Shown here: piece by piece, positions 53,492 through 63,507 of the stretch
How the letters are laid out: every line of letters starts with the position of its first letter
Position numbering within the stretch: position 1 is the first letter of the stretch
Assembly (NCBI GenBank): GCA_934047225.1
Contig: OW203992.1
Span: 14,869,501 to 14,933,500, forward strand
Direction of reading: 5' to 3'
Length of the DNA: 64,000 bases
Origin: Ypsolopha sequella
Lineage: Eukaryota > Arthropoda > Insecta > Lepidoptera > Ypsolophidae
Made by a program: the position numbers and the translations under genes
Notes under the pieces: model-generated
The model's database searches: none
What the model was told of the DNA's origin: nothing
The model's input: only the letters and a program-made list of their open reading frames with translations

Positions 53492-53805
53492 AATAAAACC
53501 AGTTATTTCCCTTCTAAAATATATAAAGTCTTTTAATTTAAATGGAAAATAATTTAGGAGGTGATTCAGTATCGTTAATACATCACATTCCACTGCAAAG
53601 TACTTTTTTTTGCGCGAACTTTTTCTTTACTTTTCCATACAAACTGAGCCAGCTGATCGGACCACTTTGTACTGAGAAGTGAAAAAAAAGTTCATGCAAA
53701 AAAAAGTGCTTTGCAGTGGAATGTGATGTATTAACGATACTAAATCACCTCCTAAATTACTTTCCATTTAAATTGAAAGACCTTATATATGGGACTTTTA
53801 TTTTA
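53492..53805. mobile_element. foldback MITE with central CAGCTGATCGG
   Basis: AATTTAAATGGAAAATAATT, TAGGAGGTGATTCAGTATCG and CATCACATTCCACTGCAAAG are inverted at the right as CTTTGCAGTGGAATGTGATG and CACCTCCTAAATTACTTTCC. The centre CCAGCTGATCGGACCACTTT matches that of 38287-38557. Arms ~150 bp. Confidence 0.8.
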
Positions 53806-54856
53806 CGTTTTCTGGGAGTTGTACTTATCCTCAGTTGACCTCATAGAGACTTAAGTTATTTAATCAGTAAGAGGATAAAATAGGCTGTTTTTTTGTTTTT
53901 GGTAAAATTTGTCCATTTTCTCGGTGACTGTACGGCCGCCAGCACAACAGGCCTTCTATTGGAAGTTATTATTTCAGCGTTATAGGCGTAAACTAAACTG
54001 CTGGTGCCTGTAATTTTTTTTCAGTTTCTGTGAATACTGACGTTTAATAGTCCAAAATTTAGAGTTAGTCTCTCTTAAGTGCGTTTTTTTGTAAATATAA
54101 CGGTTCTGATTAGAGTTGACAGGTGCATGTTCGTCTTTTTACAATCGTGTCCGGCCAAATACATACAAGTCCGGCCTGTCCGGCTTTTGTTAGGCTTTTA
54201 GTTAATTATTAAAATAAGCAGTCACAGTTAATCTTCTTAAATAAAAAATTCAATTAAGAACATTAACTGTGATTGCTTAGTTTTAAAATAATGAGTATGA
54301 AAATTGTTAGCTATTTAGTTAAAATGGTAATAAAGATGTTGGCAGTTTTGCCAACGAATGGTTTTATGTTTTGATTTAGTAATTTATGAAAGAATTTTTG
54401 TTTAATGTGCCAGATGAGAGCTATTTTATCTAAATACTAATGAAGCGGAGTAAAGATAATTATTTTATTTTTGTAAACTGGAAAGTAACACCTACCTAGA
54501 TACAGTAATATATTCACGAATGATCAGGTCCTCTAAAAAGGCCGCTGTGGATGAATTATATAATGATTCCGTTCTAATGCCATCTCTTTTGCACGCGTGA
54601 AAAAACTCTGACTCTATCCTACTTTAAAATAATTTTATGATTCACCCAAGTCGGCCTTTTTAGATCCCCATGATTGTTTTAGTTACTTTCAATGTAAAGT
54701 TACAAATTTCTTAAACTAGATCAGAATGTGGTTCATAATAATATATAATAAGTATAGAGTAAGTCTTCAAATGGCGGGTTTTCCAAATAAACGTCTAATA
54801 TTGCAAATAAACTTCGGGGTAGCGCACGAAGTACCCGCAGGGTGGCCTCTATATAT

Positions 54857-56378
54857 ACAAGGTGACTTTTTGATCATCGTCTAAATTCATACTGGAGGCT
54901 TAATAAGTGATCAGTATCTTGGATCAGTAACAATTTTTGTGAAATTCGTAAATTGAAAGGAGAATGACCAAAATTCTATGGAAGTTAGGCTGAACTTGCG
55001 TCTCGACTAAACTGTCACCAAAAGACAGGAAATATACTAGGATTATTATAAACAGAAAATCGTTAAACTAATTGAAGGGAAATTTGAATAATCTTAATTT
55101 TAAATATAGATAGGTTATGAAAACAAAGGCAAAAACAATAAAAACATTCCTTCGTCATATTACTTAGCTTTGTTACCTACTTTCACAAAAAGGAAGTAAA
55201 AGAGTCCTAAGAATAAAATTTTTATAAATAAAATATTTTTTCTGCCGATTACGAAAACGCAAAAAACGGGTAAGGTACAGAGAAAACGGAAAAAAGTGCT
55301 GTTGACATTTGGTTGCCATAGATTAAATATCTGACATTAACGATGCGAGAGATTTGAGTCGATTGTTTCGATTACTCTAATATCTCAATGATTCGATGAA
55401 TGAATTGATGAATTCTAAGTCGATGAACAATCGACTAAATTATCACGCATTGCATTGTAAAAGACAAAAGGAATGAAAGATTCCTGTACCTACACAAAAC
55501 TTACTTTGGTCAAAACTTACGTTACGTTACGTTACCTATTACTAGGATAGGGGACTCGGAACAATCTAAAAATGTCTCGATTATTCAGTCGGTCAACGAG
55601 TCAATAGTTGACTTGATTCGATATTTCAATAATTATTAATTAATTTATAAAATATCTTGTCATTGCACATCGCCACACAAGATTGACGTGACCAAGAAGT
55701 GACGTGATAAACACGATGGTGATTTTCTATTCCTTTGATTAACCAAATCGATTAATGGTATTTCGGTAACATAACAATTGCTTGATTTTTTTACGATCGT
55801 GTGTATTCTTACTATAATATTACATTATTATGCAAGCCAGCCAACGAGTACGAGCATCATACGTCATTTTTCAGTACATTTGCGATTACTCGCTGCCACT
55901 CGGATTCAATTCGATACAAAGTACAGTTTCATTCGATAACGAGTAAGCATCGCTCGAATGATTCAATGCTAGAAATACTTCGTATCGAAACATAAGTATC
56001 GAGTCTTTATTCATATTCAACCTCCCTATAAGTTGTCAGTTGCTTTGTGGTCGGATAGAAGTACAAAATAATCAACTGCATTACCAATTAAATTTTATTT
56101 TCAAACCCCCATTCCTATAGTGCTACAAAAAAAATTAATTGATTTATAATTAAGACCAATATTGTTCGTACATGAATGGTGGTGACGCATCTACAGCCTG
56201 GTTTTGGTCATTCTCCTTTCGGCTTCCCATAGAAATTCAGTTCCACTCCCGAGTGAATCACTATGGGGAGTCGAAATTTCATTTTACGAATTTCACCAAA
56301 ATTAATATTGATCCATGATACTGATCACTTACCAAGCCACCAGTATGAATTTGGACGATGATCAAAAATTCACCTTGT
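54857..56378. mobile_element. ACAAGGTGA element, long copy (1.5 kb)
   Basis: Starts ACAAGGTGACTTTTTGATCA and ends TGATCAAAAATTCACCTTGT. The arms are inverted through CGTCTAAATTCATACTGGAG, GATCAGTATC and GGAGAATGACCAAAATTC. The interior includes ATTCGATGAATGAATTGATG, TCGATGAACAATCGA and a GTTACGTTACGTTACC run (55519-55536). No protein-coding gene was found. Confidence 0.6.
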
Positions 56379-56514
56379 ATATTTTTTTCTGTTAAAGTAG
56401 GTTAAGCTCATTCATAATTATGTCATAAGGTTGTATATATATTTTTTATTCATATATCAAATGTCATTCATTTAAACTCATTAGTCATAAGGTTGTATAT
56501 ATTTTATGTCATTT

Positions 56515-56590
56515 ACTTGTATAATTCGACTGATGCTGGCCCCAAAGTGGGCCGAAATATATTTCGAAATTAAGTTTTTGTACGGGTTTT
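56515..56590 (+). repeat. Penelope-like tail motif
   Basis: TCGACTGATGCTGGCCCCAA, GTGGGCCGAAATATATTTCG fits the GATGATGGCCCC---GGGCCGAAA pattern of Penelope-like tails. Confidence 0.4.
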
Positions 56591-57218
56591 AATTATACAA
56601 AAAATAAAAATAAAATAAATGCTCTGTGTAGCAAAATATATATGTTTATTACAAATGAATAACAGTGATAAATAAACAAACAAAAGTACAAAAAAAATGT
56701 TTGTTCTAAAGCAGTGTAACATCTTTTCAGTGCTAAATGTCCGGCTAAATATGAATCTGAGTCCGGCTTTTCTTTATTTGGGCTGGCAACCCTTGTTCTG
56801 AATGCTGTCCTTTGAGACCGTCTCAAATTTCCAGCCTGTATAGTTATGTTTGGAGGCAAATACAGCTCGGTGGTCGTAAAAAAACAGGGTTTTAGTCGTA
56901 TCGTGCTGATAAAACTGCTTTACTCGACCCTGTGGGATCAAACATCCAACTTCGTGTCACATTATTTGGTAGTATTATTTAAAAAATATTCTTTTCACCT
57001 CACTGCTCGAAAAGCGCGCCTTTGTTGCTAAAAACAGTGAGCAAAATCGATTTTCGCTCACTGATTTTAAGCAGTGAAGAAAAGTGTTTTAAATTAAAAA
57101 TGCTGCGAATTGTTCAGAAACTCCATATCCTTTGCTCAAGAGAAAGAGAGACAGCAAACATAATAAACAACTGACCTCTATAGTAATACAAGTAGCCACG
57201 CTGGCTATTGACGACCAG

Positions 57219-57450
57219 CGGGCCTATTGTGTATCTCTAGTTGCCTTCTGGACTGGGTGTCTATCATCAAAAACATAGATATACTATCGAATTCCGATTT
57301 CCTAAGGATATGTTCGCACTTGAAGTGACGACACAGTTCGTAAATAGTTCAATACCCACTAAAGGCAATTTTGAAATTTCAGTTTTTAGCTATGTTTTTG
57401 ATGATAGGCACCTCGTGCAGTTGGCAACTAAAGATACACAATAGGGGGGG
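57219..57450. mobile_element. CCTATTGTGTATC MITE, copy 2
   Basis: Identical by eye to 38685-38915 except for one extra G in the terminal run. CAG flanks both sides (57216-57218 and 57451-57453). Same orientation as copy 1. Confidence 0.8.
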
Positions 57451-57466
57451 CAGATAATGATGAAAT

Positions 57467-57688
57467 TTGATTATCAACATTTTGGTGCTGTTTGCTGCAG
57501 TGAGTCACGTGAGCGTACTTGGAACTAATGATAAAGATGAGAAATTTACGTTATCTACTATAACAAGTGTCAATTTTAGTTCCCGCTGCGTTCGCTTTGA
57601 ATCAGCACAAGAAAGAACTGAGATTTTTTATTGTAAAACATGTCCATGTATTGTATTGCTAGACTTCATCAGTGGTATAAACAAATGA
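57467..57688 (+). pseudogene. secreted-protein-like ORF with disrupted start
   Basis: The frame reads LIINILVLFAAVSHVSVLG, a good signal peptide, followed by ~50 residues with a small cysteine cluster (YCKTCPC) near the end, to a stop at 57686-57688. The nearest ATGs (57457, 57460) are one base out of frame: a single extra T in AAATTTG separates ATGATGAAA from the hydrophobic stretch. Either this is a pseudogene or an assembly indel. The MITE at 57219-57450 ends 6 bp before these ATGs and may have displaced the original 5' region. No family recognised. Confidence 0.35.
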
Positions 57689-58551
57689 ACTTCTTCCGAA
57701 AACGTATAGATAGAGTAAAACGCCTGCGTGTTGTTTATGTTTTGCGTTTTCGATCGGTTCATCAAAGTTTTTCCGATTTTTCGCGGCTTTTGGGATTCAA
57801 TTAACACCCCTTACATTTTATTTTATGTGCAACATTTGTATATGGTGTATTGTTCAAAGAAAAAAACCATTGAATTCTTGTAAGTTCGTTCGAAAAGATG
57901 GTGTCTTTACAACTGTGTTTTCTCGCTAGTGAGGTGAAAAGTTGTATGTGTCACACGAGAGCAAATTTATTCTCTTTCTTGTGCCTTTGAATCCCTCACC
58001 ACGCTCAGGATTCTAAATTATAAAATCCTTCGCTTGCTCGCGATTCAAATACGGCACTCGCTACAAAAAAAATCTTTGCTCTTTTGTTGCACGAATGACT
58101 ATTATTTTTTTTCTTACCTGACTTGAATTCTAAAAAGCTTTTTCAATTCGGGTATTTAAAAATCCATTTGACTGCTTGATTAAGTTTGATCCCACTATAG
58201 GAATATTTTTTTAAAGCTTCATTACCGTTCCATGATTACAATATAACAGCCACTTTTACCCTATTAAGGCGAATGGATACGCCAACTGCAATTTGGACCT
58301 GTCTTTGAAGGCCTACTCCTCCCACACGGGTGGTCCAAAAACTTTCATAAAAATATACGATAGGCATTATAGAGTCAAAAATAAATTTTACGTTTCATAA
58401 ACTGTTTTTCTATTGTGAGTTTTGACAAAAAAAATCGAAAGTCATCGAAAGTTTCACATGATTAACACAAGAATTCTCTTACTCCTTCCAAACGCCTAAA
58501 GCGATTTTAATTATTATTTCACCAATCATAAAAATTATGGTATTTTTTAAG

Positions 58552-58722
58552 GTGCTGTATACGCGCATCGCAGTGGGCTTGTGGCAGAGTTCGCACGGCC
58601 TGCAACATGCTGGCCAGGCGCAATGCTGCGCACGCGCTGCGCCCGCGCGGTCTGACAAACAACTCAACGGAGCGTCCGGTTTCGAGACTCAGCGCACCTT
58701 CATTGGCACAACTGAAGCTAAG
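58552..58722 (+). CDS. candidate internal exon, GPCR-like (TM5 end and third loop)
   Basis: A 57-codon open segment bounded by an acceptor (TATTTTTTAAG) and a donor (AAG then GTAGAC), phase 0 at both ends. Codon third positions are strongly G/C although the flanks are A/T rich. The peptide starts VLYTRIAVGLWQSSHG, resembling the end of transmembrane helix 5 running into the third intracellular loop of class A peptide receptors. The rest is a hydrophilic loop rich in Ala, Gln and Arg. Neighbouring exons were not found, so introns must be long. The minus strand is also open, but with worse boundaries. GPCR identity is inference. Confidence 0.4.
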
Positions 58723-58954
58723 GTAGACAAATTTAATGTCCAGATTACTTACCATTTTACCTACATTTTATACCAACAACGGGCAAATATTTAGTTTAGA
58801 ATATTTATTTTCTTTCCTTTAAACTCGCTCTCTCGCACATTAACAAACACCGTATGCGTGAGAGAGAGCACTAGACGGCGTATCTCTGGCACGTGCTAGC
58901 CACAGTACATGGTCTTCTGATATCCCTGCAACATTGTTTTTTGCTGGTTGCGTG

Positions 58955-59290
58955 TTTTTAGGGTTCTGTAGTACCATAAAGGTGCAAAAGGGACTTTTAT
59001 GGTGACACTCCGTTGTCCGTCCGTCCGTCCGTCCGTATGTCAGAGCCTCATAACCATAAAAATTGTATGTCGGGGGAAAAAATGTATGTGTGGGGGACAC
59101 ATATCTCCCTTATCTACAAAACTGGTGGACCGAAAAATATGAAAAAAATCATGGTAATATATATGTGTTATAAAGATTACAGGAAAAATAAAGCGGTTGA
59201 GAACTTCACAAAAAAAATGACAAAATTAAATTTATCATCCACAATACGGAACCTTAGGTATGTGAGTCTGACTCGCACTTTTATAAATCT
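58955..59290 (+). repeat. ACGGAACCCT interspersed repeat
   Basis: AGGGTTCTGTAGTACCATAA, a (CCGT)5 run (59018-59037), AGATTACAGGAAAAATAAAG and ACAATACGGAACCTTAGG match 9070-9905 in reverse. Confidence 0.6.
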
Positions 59291-59394
59291 TTTTATAAAT
59301 TTATTTTTATAATTTTTTTTATAAATCTCAACCGGGGTATTTCAAACACACAACTATAGCAAAAATACAATGTTGCAAAAAAAGAAATTCAAGG

Positions 59395-59740
59395 GGAGTC
59401 CCCGTACAAAAAAACCTCTAAATGTAAATTTTTTTAACGGTATCATGTCCCCCTTATCTCTAAAACAAGTAGACCGAAAAATATGAAAAAAATAATGGTA
59501 ATTGGTCATTACGTAAAAATAACAAGAAAATATAGCAGTTAACATAGTTCCGTACTCAGTGGGAGCCGCAAATTGTTTGCCAGGCGCTACTATTTTAACG
59601 GCTTGTTTTTGTCGCATCAATGTTGCTATGGCATCTACATATATTGTTGTTATTTACCATCTTATTTTTTGATTTCCGTACCCGAATTGTGTTGTGGTAC
59701 GGAACCCTTTGTGTGCGAGTCTGACTCGCACTTGCCCAAA
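59395..59740 (+). repeat. ACGGAACCCT interspersed repeat, second adjacent copy
   Basis: CATGTCCCCCTTATCTCTAA, GTAGACCGAAAAATATG repeats the text of 59095-59140. It ends TGGTACGGAACCCTTTGTGT, GCGAGTCTGACTCGCACTTG. Confidence 0.55.
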
Positions 59741-60222
59741 TTTTTATGCAAATATTTTTTTTATACAACTTTCCGTGACCGTGATACGTTAGACTCAAAG
59801 CTCTTAGTGCCAATCTCAGAACATTTTGATTTAAATGTTCTGTGGTGCCAATATTCCAATTATTTGGAAATTTATTTATTTCCGATATGAAATTAATTTA
59901 ATTAATTGTATATGATGGAAATTAATTTACTTTTTCTGGAAATTAAATAAATAAATTTCCAAATAATTGGAATGTATTAAAATTACAACGTTATATTTTG
60001 TCTAAACTAAAATCCTACTTAATCTTTCAATTTACGAGTATAATTGAGATTTTCTGGAAAATCGTAGAATAGCAAACGAAATATTTAGCAAGAATAGCAA
60101 ACATTCTAATATCTCATCACTTGCATTAACCTCCTACCTAATGCCCAAAAGATTTAAAAAAAAGTAGGCTCATGATACAACGTCCTTTTAAAAGGACTTC
60201 GAGTAGGTAGCATATTTAGGTC

Positions 60223-61075
60223 TTTAAGGGGCTATACCGTGAAAATTGACACTTTTTGAAGTTATTTATCTGCTCTTTTAATGAAGTTCCAAGTAAAATA
60301 AATTAGTATAACAATTTTGGGACCTTTTACTAGATTTTGGTCTATCAGAAACGCGATAGGAGGAATTTCATTCGATAGAAATAATTATTGAAAAAAGGTC
60401 TAAATTTACACTTTTTTTGATATTCTGACAAATTAGGATAGCATACAGACTTGAAAAATATTTATTTAGATGGGTTTTAACTACACCTAAGTTACTGGTT
60501 ATGGAATTTTTTGTAGCTATTTTAGTTAATTTTGAATTAATTTAAAACCGACTTTTTGACAATTTTCCCCGATTCCGTCCCTTTCGCACTGCGGGTCTTT
60601 CTGCCTGGTGTAACGGGGACCTGTGCTAGCACGGTATATCACCTTAAGGCGCTACGGAAAAAAATCGACACTTTTAGAACTTCTATATCTACTTCGGTAA
60701 ATAATGTATAATTTTGATAAAATAGTATATTATTTTTGGAATCTTTCTCTAAGGATATGTTAAAACAGAAACGCGATTGGAGAATTTCGGCTCGATAGAA
60801 ATATTTATTGAAATGAGGTCTTTATCGACACCAATTCTCCTAGTTTGACAATTTAGAATGACATATGGACTGCAATTATATTTTATTAGATGGGTTTTAA
60901 CAGTGTCTAGGACCTGGTTAAACGATATTTTGATAGCATTTTAAGTACATTAAAATTTTAAATGAATAAAAAACCGCCTTTTTGCTGCATTTCCACGAAT
61001 CCGTCCCTCTCGCACTGAGAGTTTTTTCACATATGGAGTAACAGGGACACTAAAACTTTTACATATCGCCTTAAG
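60223..61075. repeat. tandem pair of ~420-bp satellite-like units
   Basis: Two units, starting ~60223 and ~60643, share in order GCTATACCGTGAAAATTGAC / GCTACGGAAAAAAATCGAC, AGAAACGCGATAGGAG / AGAAACGCGATTGGAG, TTAGATGGGTTTTAAC, AAAACCGACTTTTTG / AAAACCGCCTTTTTG and CCGTCCCTTTCGCACTG. Unit boundaries carry CTTAAGG. Divergence is moderate. No ORF. Confidence 0.8.
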
Positions 61076-62204
61076 GACCTCGATCCTTAAAAGATACTTA
61101 CGCAAACTTCAGCAACTTAATTCCAAGAAAATACGTCTTTTTCCATATCGTTCCCCAAATAAATCTGCCAAAATGACGTTGTTTTATCACCTTGAACCTT
61201 CGTCTCAGCTGTACAATTTATCCTGACATACATAAAAGGATGGGAAAGGTCCAGAAATATTTATCTTAAGTTGAGTCAGTTCTACCTAAATGCGCCCAGA
61301 CCGATTCCGCTGTGTAGGCAGTACCATCTCGAAAAGGCAGCTCGTAAAATTTCCGACCGATTTTAGCCCATATGGCAAAGTCGTAAGGTTCAAGCGTGCA
61401 AGGTTACCTATTTGCTCGATAGTAAATAAGTGATGGACCTCTTCAACTGGCTTTAGGATGTCATTGTTCAGGCGTAACCCTTGTTTGACAAGTCATTAAT
61501 CGAAGTGTACCTGTGCGTTTTGCTTCTTTGAAAGGTATTTAGTGCCATCAGAAAAGTATGTGGCACGTAGGTATATAAAAAGAGAACATTTAAAACTTCT
61601 AAGATTTGAGATCTATAAAATGTATAAGCACCCTTATCTAGCGGTCAAATTCGCCTTCACACCTTGTAAAGTAGAATTTAAGAAACAAAAACTCAATTTT
61701 TCTAAAAATTTAATCTTAATCGCAGCTGTGACAATAAGCCGTTGGTCATTGCAGTCCAAACGAGTGGTTTGGACTTTGATTATGGCAGAGAATATAAAGT
61801 ATTATGGTCTCTTTGTCGTACAATTACGCATAATTGATCAGCATAATGTATCAGATGCCAGTGTTAGGACCGTGAGGGTGGTGAGATTTTAGGTTAGCCT
61901 TCTCTTTTATTAGCATAATTATGTTATTATAGTTATTCCAGCTTATTTTGTTTATACGCCAAATTGGTCCATCGATCGGTAGAATCACTGCCTGTCATGC
62001 GGACAAGACAACTTAGTTTGGCAGCCAGGGTAACATCCATACGGGTAACTACACTTGGCAGATGAATGCTCGTTCCCTTTCTCTGGATACAAACCTGCAA
62101 TAATACCTAAGTAGTTGTTTTTGCTCTTATTTTGCGAGTCTAGTTTGTTTTGTTTATCTGTTAGTGTGTACAAAAAGTATTTGGTGTGAATTAAATTATG
62201 TCTT
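61076..62204. other. unassigned DNA
   Basis: A 116-codon ORF at 61542 has no motif and AT-rich codon use; a cysteine-rich minus-strand ORF of 62 codons (61985-62173) likewise has no recognisable family. Neither is called as a gene. Confidence 0.3.
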
Positions 62205-62417
62205 ATGTTATGTCTTATACACGTGGTATTGTGCTTAGCGGGAAGTCTGACATGGTGTTCGTGTTCGCAAGTTCATATTGAGCACAAATACTTGCCCATT
62301 TCTGTTAATGTTGCCGACTCCGTGTCTGCCCAGGACTCTAGGCCAAGCACAGAACCAAATACTTTATATTCTCTGACAGAACTAAGGCCAAGCCTCATAG
62401 TCGCCCTCCAAAGGTGA
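62205..62417 (+). CDS. possible small secreted protein (70 codons)
   Basis: Starts MLCLIHVVLCLAGSLTWCSC, a plausible secretory signal, followed by ~50 hydrophilic residues ending SLIVALQR before the TGA. No paired cysteines remain after the signal region and no family is recognised. It could be a chance ORF. Confidence 0.25.
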   Translation: MLCLIHVVLCLAGSLTWCSCSQVHIEHKYLPISVNVADSVSAQDSRPSTEPNTLYSLTELRPSLIVALQR

Positions 62418-62504
62418 TATTTGCGAAAAATTCAGCTTTAAGGGAGAAATGTTATTTAAACTCAATTTCAATATTTTTAAACACAACTTAATTACTTCAA
62501 AAAC

Positions 62505-62880
62505 TCAAAAAAAATCAAAAAGTTTATTTTGCAAAGTAGGTATATACATAGGTAATACACGTTTCACAAGTCAAATTTTAATCTTATAAAAATATATGTA
62601 ATAAAATAGTAAATGTACATGAACTACTTAGATTAAATGTTTATTTAATTTATGTAGCAATATATATACGATTAAAATTATAGGTAAAATATCATTATAC
62701 AAGGTGAAATCCAATCAACCGCCCGAACCCATACCGGAGACTCGGCCAGGGACCAGGAATAAGGTTCAATGATCACCAACCGAGCCCCCAGCACGAATCC
62801 AGGCGGCTGACCAAATCCCATCCTATATACTACATAGTAATAGGTTACATATATAAATACATGCCTACTTAATCATGTAC
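62505..62880 (-). mobile_element. LINE 3' UTR, second copy (reverse)
   Basis: Homologous in reverse to 8194-8386 plus 8777-8960 and lacks the 390-bp repeat inserted there. It contains ACAAGGTGAAATCC at 62699, which matches the ACAAGGTGA terminus, so that family's end is embedded in this UTR. No coding part precedes it. Confidence 0.65.
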
Positions 62881-63000
62881 TTGAGATGATGTTAAATCCA
62901 TCAAATTAAATATATAAATATGCGTTATCGGATATTTTGGTAATGAATTGGCTATAGAAAAGTTCTAAAAGGTGCTATAGAATTTTTTTCGTGTCGTTAT

Positions 63001-63165
63001 CGCTCGCAATAAGTATTGCGAGCGCAATCTACGATACTACATATAACTTGGCCGAGTTAACTTGGCACCTGGGGAGCGAGAGATAAATATATCCTGTAGT
63101 ATGAGCGATCGCAGCAAGGACAAGGAAAGCGGGGTGCCAAGTAAGTTAACTCGGCCGGGTTGTAC
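63001..63165. mobile_element. hairpin and small inverted-repeat element
   Basis: CGCTCGCAATAAGTATTGCGAGCG (63001-63026) is nearly perfectly palindromic. Beside it, AACTTGGCCGAGTTAACTTG, GCACC and GGTGCCAAGTAAGTTAACTC, GGCCGGGTT form ~28-bp inverted arms over ~115 bp. Confidence 0.6.
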
Positions 63166-63361
63166 GTCTCGTTTATCTATGATTTATTGGACTTGTTATG
63201 TACTTGAAGAATTCGGATTTTGAAGTTTTATGCAACGGCATGTAATAACAATTAAATAATGAAAATAATAAAAAACGCGACTGTCGTTACAAAAAGTGAA
63301 CTAAAAAGTTCAAAACAAGTTGTATTAGTTAAGAAATACTTCACTTGATAATAGTTGATAT

Positions 63362-63507
63362 CAGTGGCGTGCATAGAACTTTTTTCCGGAAAAGGAAACA
63401 GAAGGTCAAGATCGAAAATAAAAAAATATCAAAAAATTTAAATAACACTTTGAAAAAAAAGTTTATTTGACGCCAGGGTAGGCACTGCCTACCCTAAAGT
63501 AAGGTTT
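63362..63507 (+). repeat. AGTGGCGTGC repeat, copy 2
   Basis: Parallels 35236-35375 from AGTGGCGTGCATAGAACTTT to CCTACCCTAAAG. Confidence 0.55.

Larger units (their letters stand above)
54111..56794. mobile_element. hAT-like composite element, 2.7 kb
   Basis: The left end TAGAGTTGACAGGTGC and the right end GGGCTGGCAACCCTT are imperfect inverted repeats. Both are followed inwards by GTCCGGC-type subterminal motifs. The flanks GTTCTGAT (54103-54110) and GTTCTGAA (56795-56802) match at 7 of 8 positions, as an aged 8-bp TSD. The interior holds the ACAAGGTGA element at 54857-56378 and a Penelope-like tail. No transposase ORF. Confidence 0.5.
56990..57945. mobile_element. foldback candidate enclosing a MITE and a secreted-type ORF
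   Basis: The left end TTTTCACCTCACTGCTCGAA and the right end TTTTCTCGCTAGTGAGGTGA, AAAG are inverted. Beyond, to about 58090, are TTTGAATCCCTCACC and CTTCGCTTGCTCGCGATTC motifs of a common lepidopteran repeat. The terminal inversion is short and imperfect, so the boundaries are tentative. Confidence 0.4.

Noticed and set aside
61542..61892. 116-codon plus-strand ORF as a gene
   Set aside because: No motif, no signal peptide, AT-driven codon use and no splice context; length alone is not enough.
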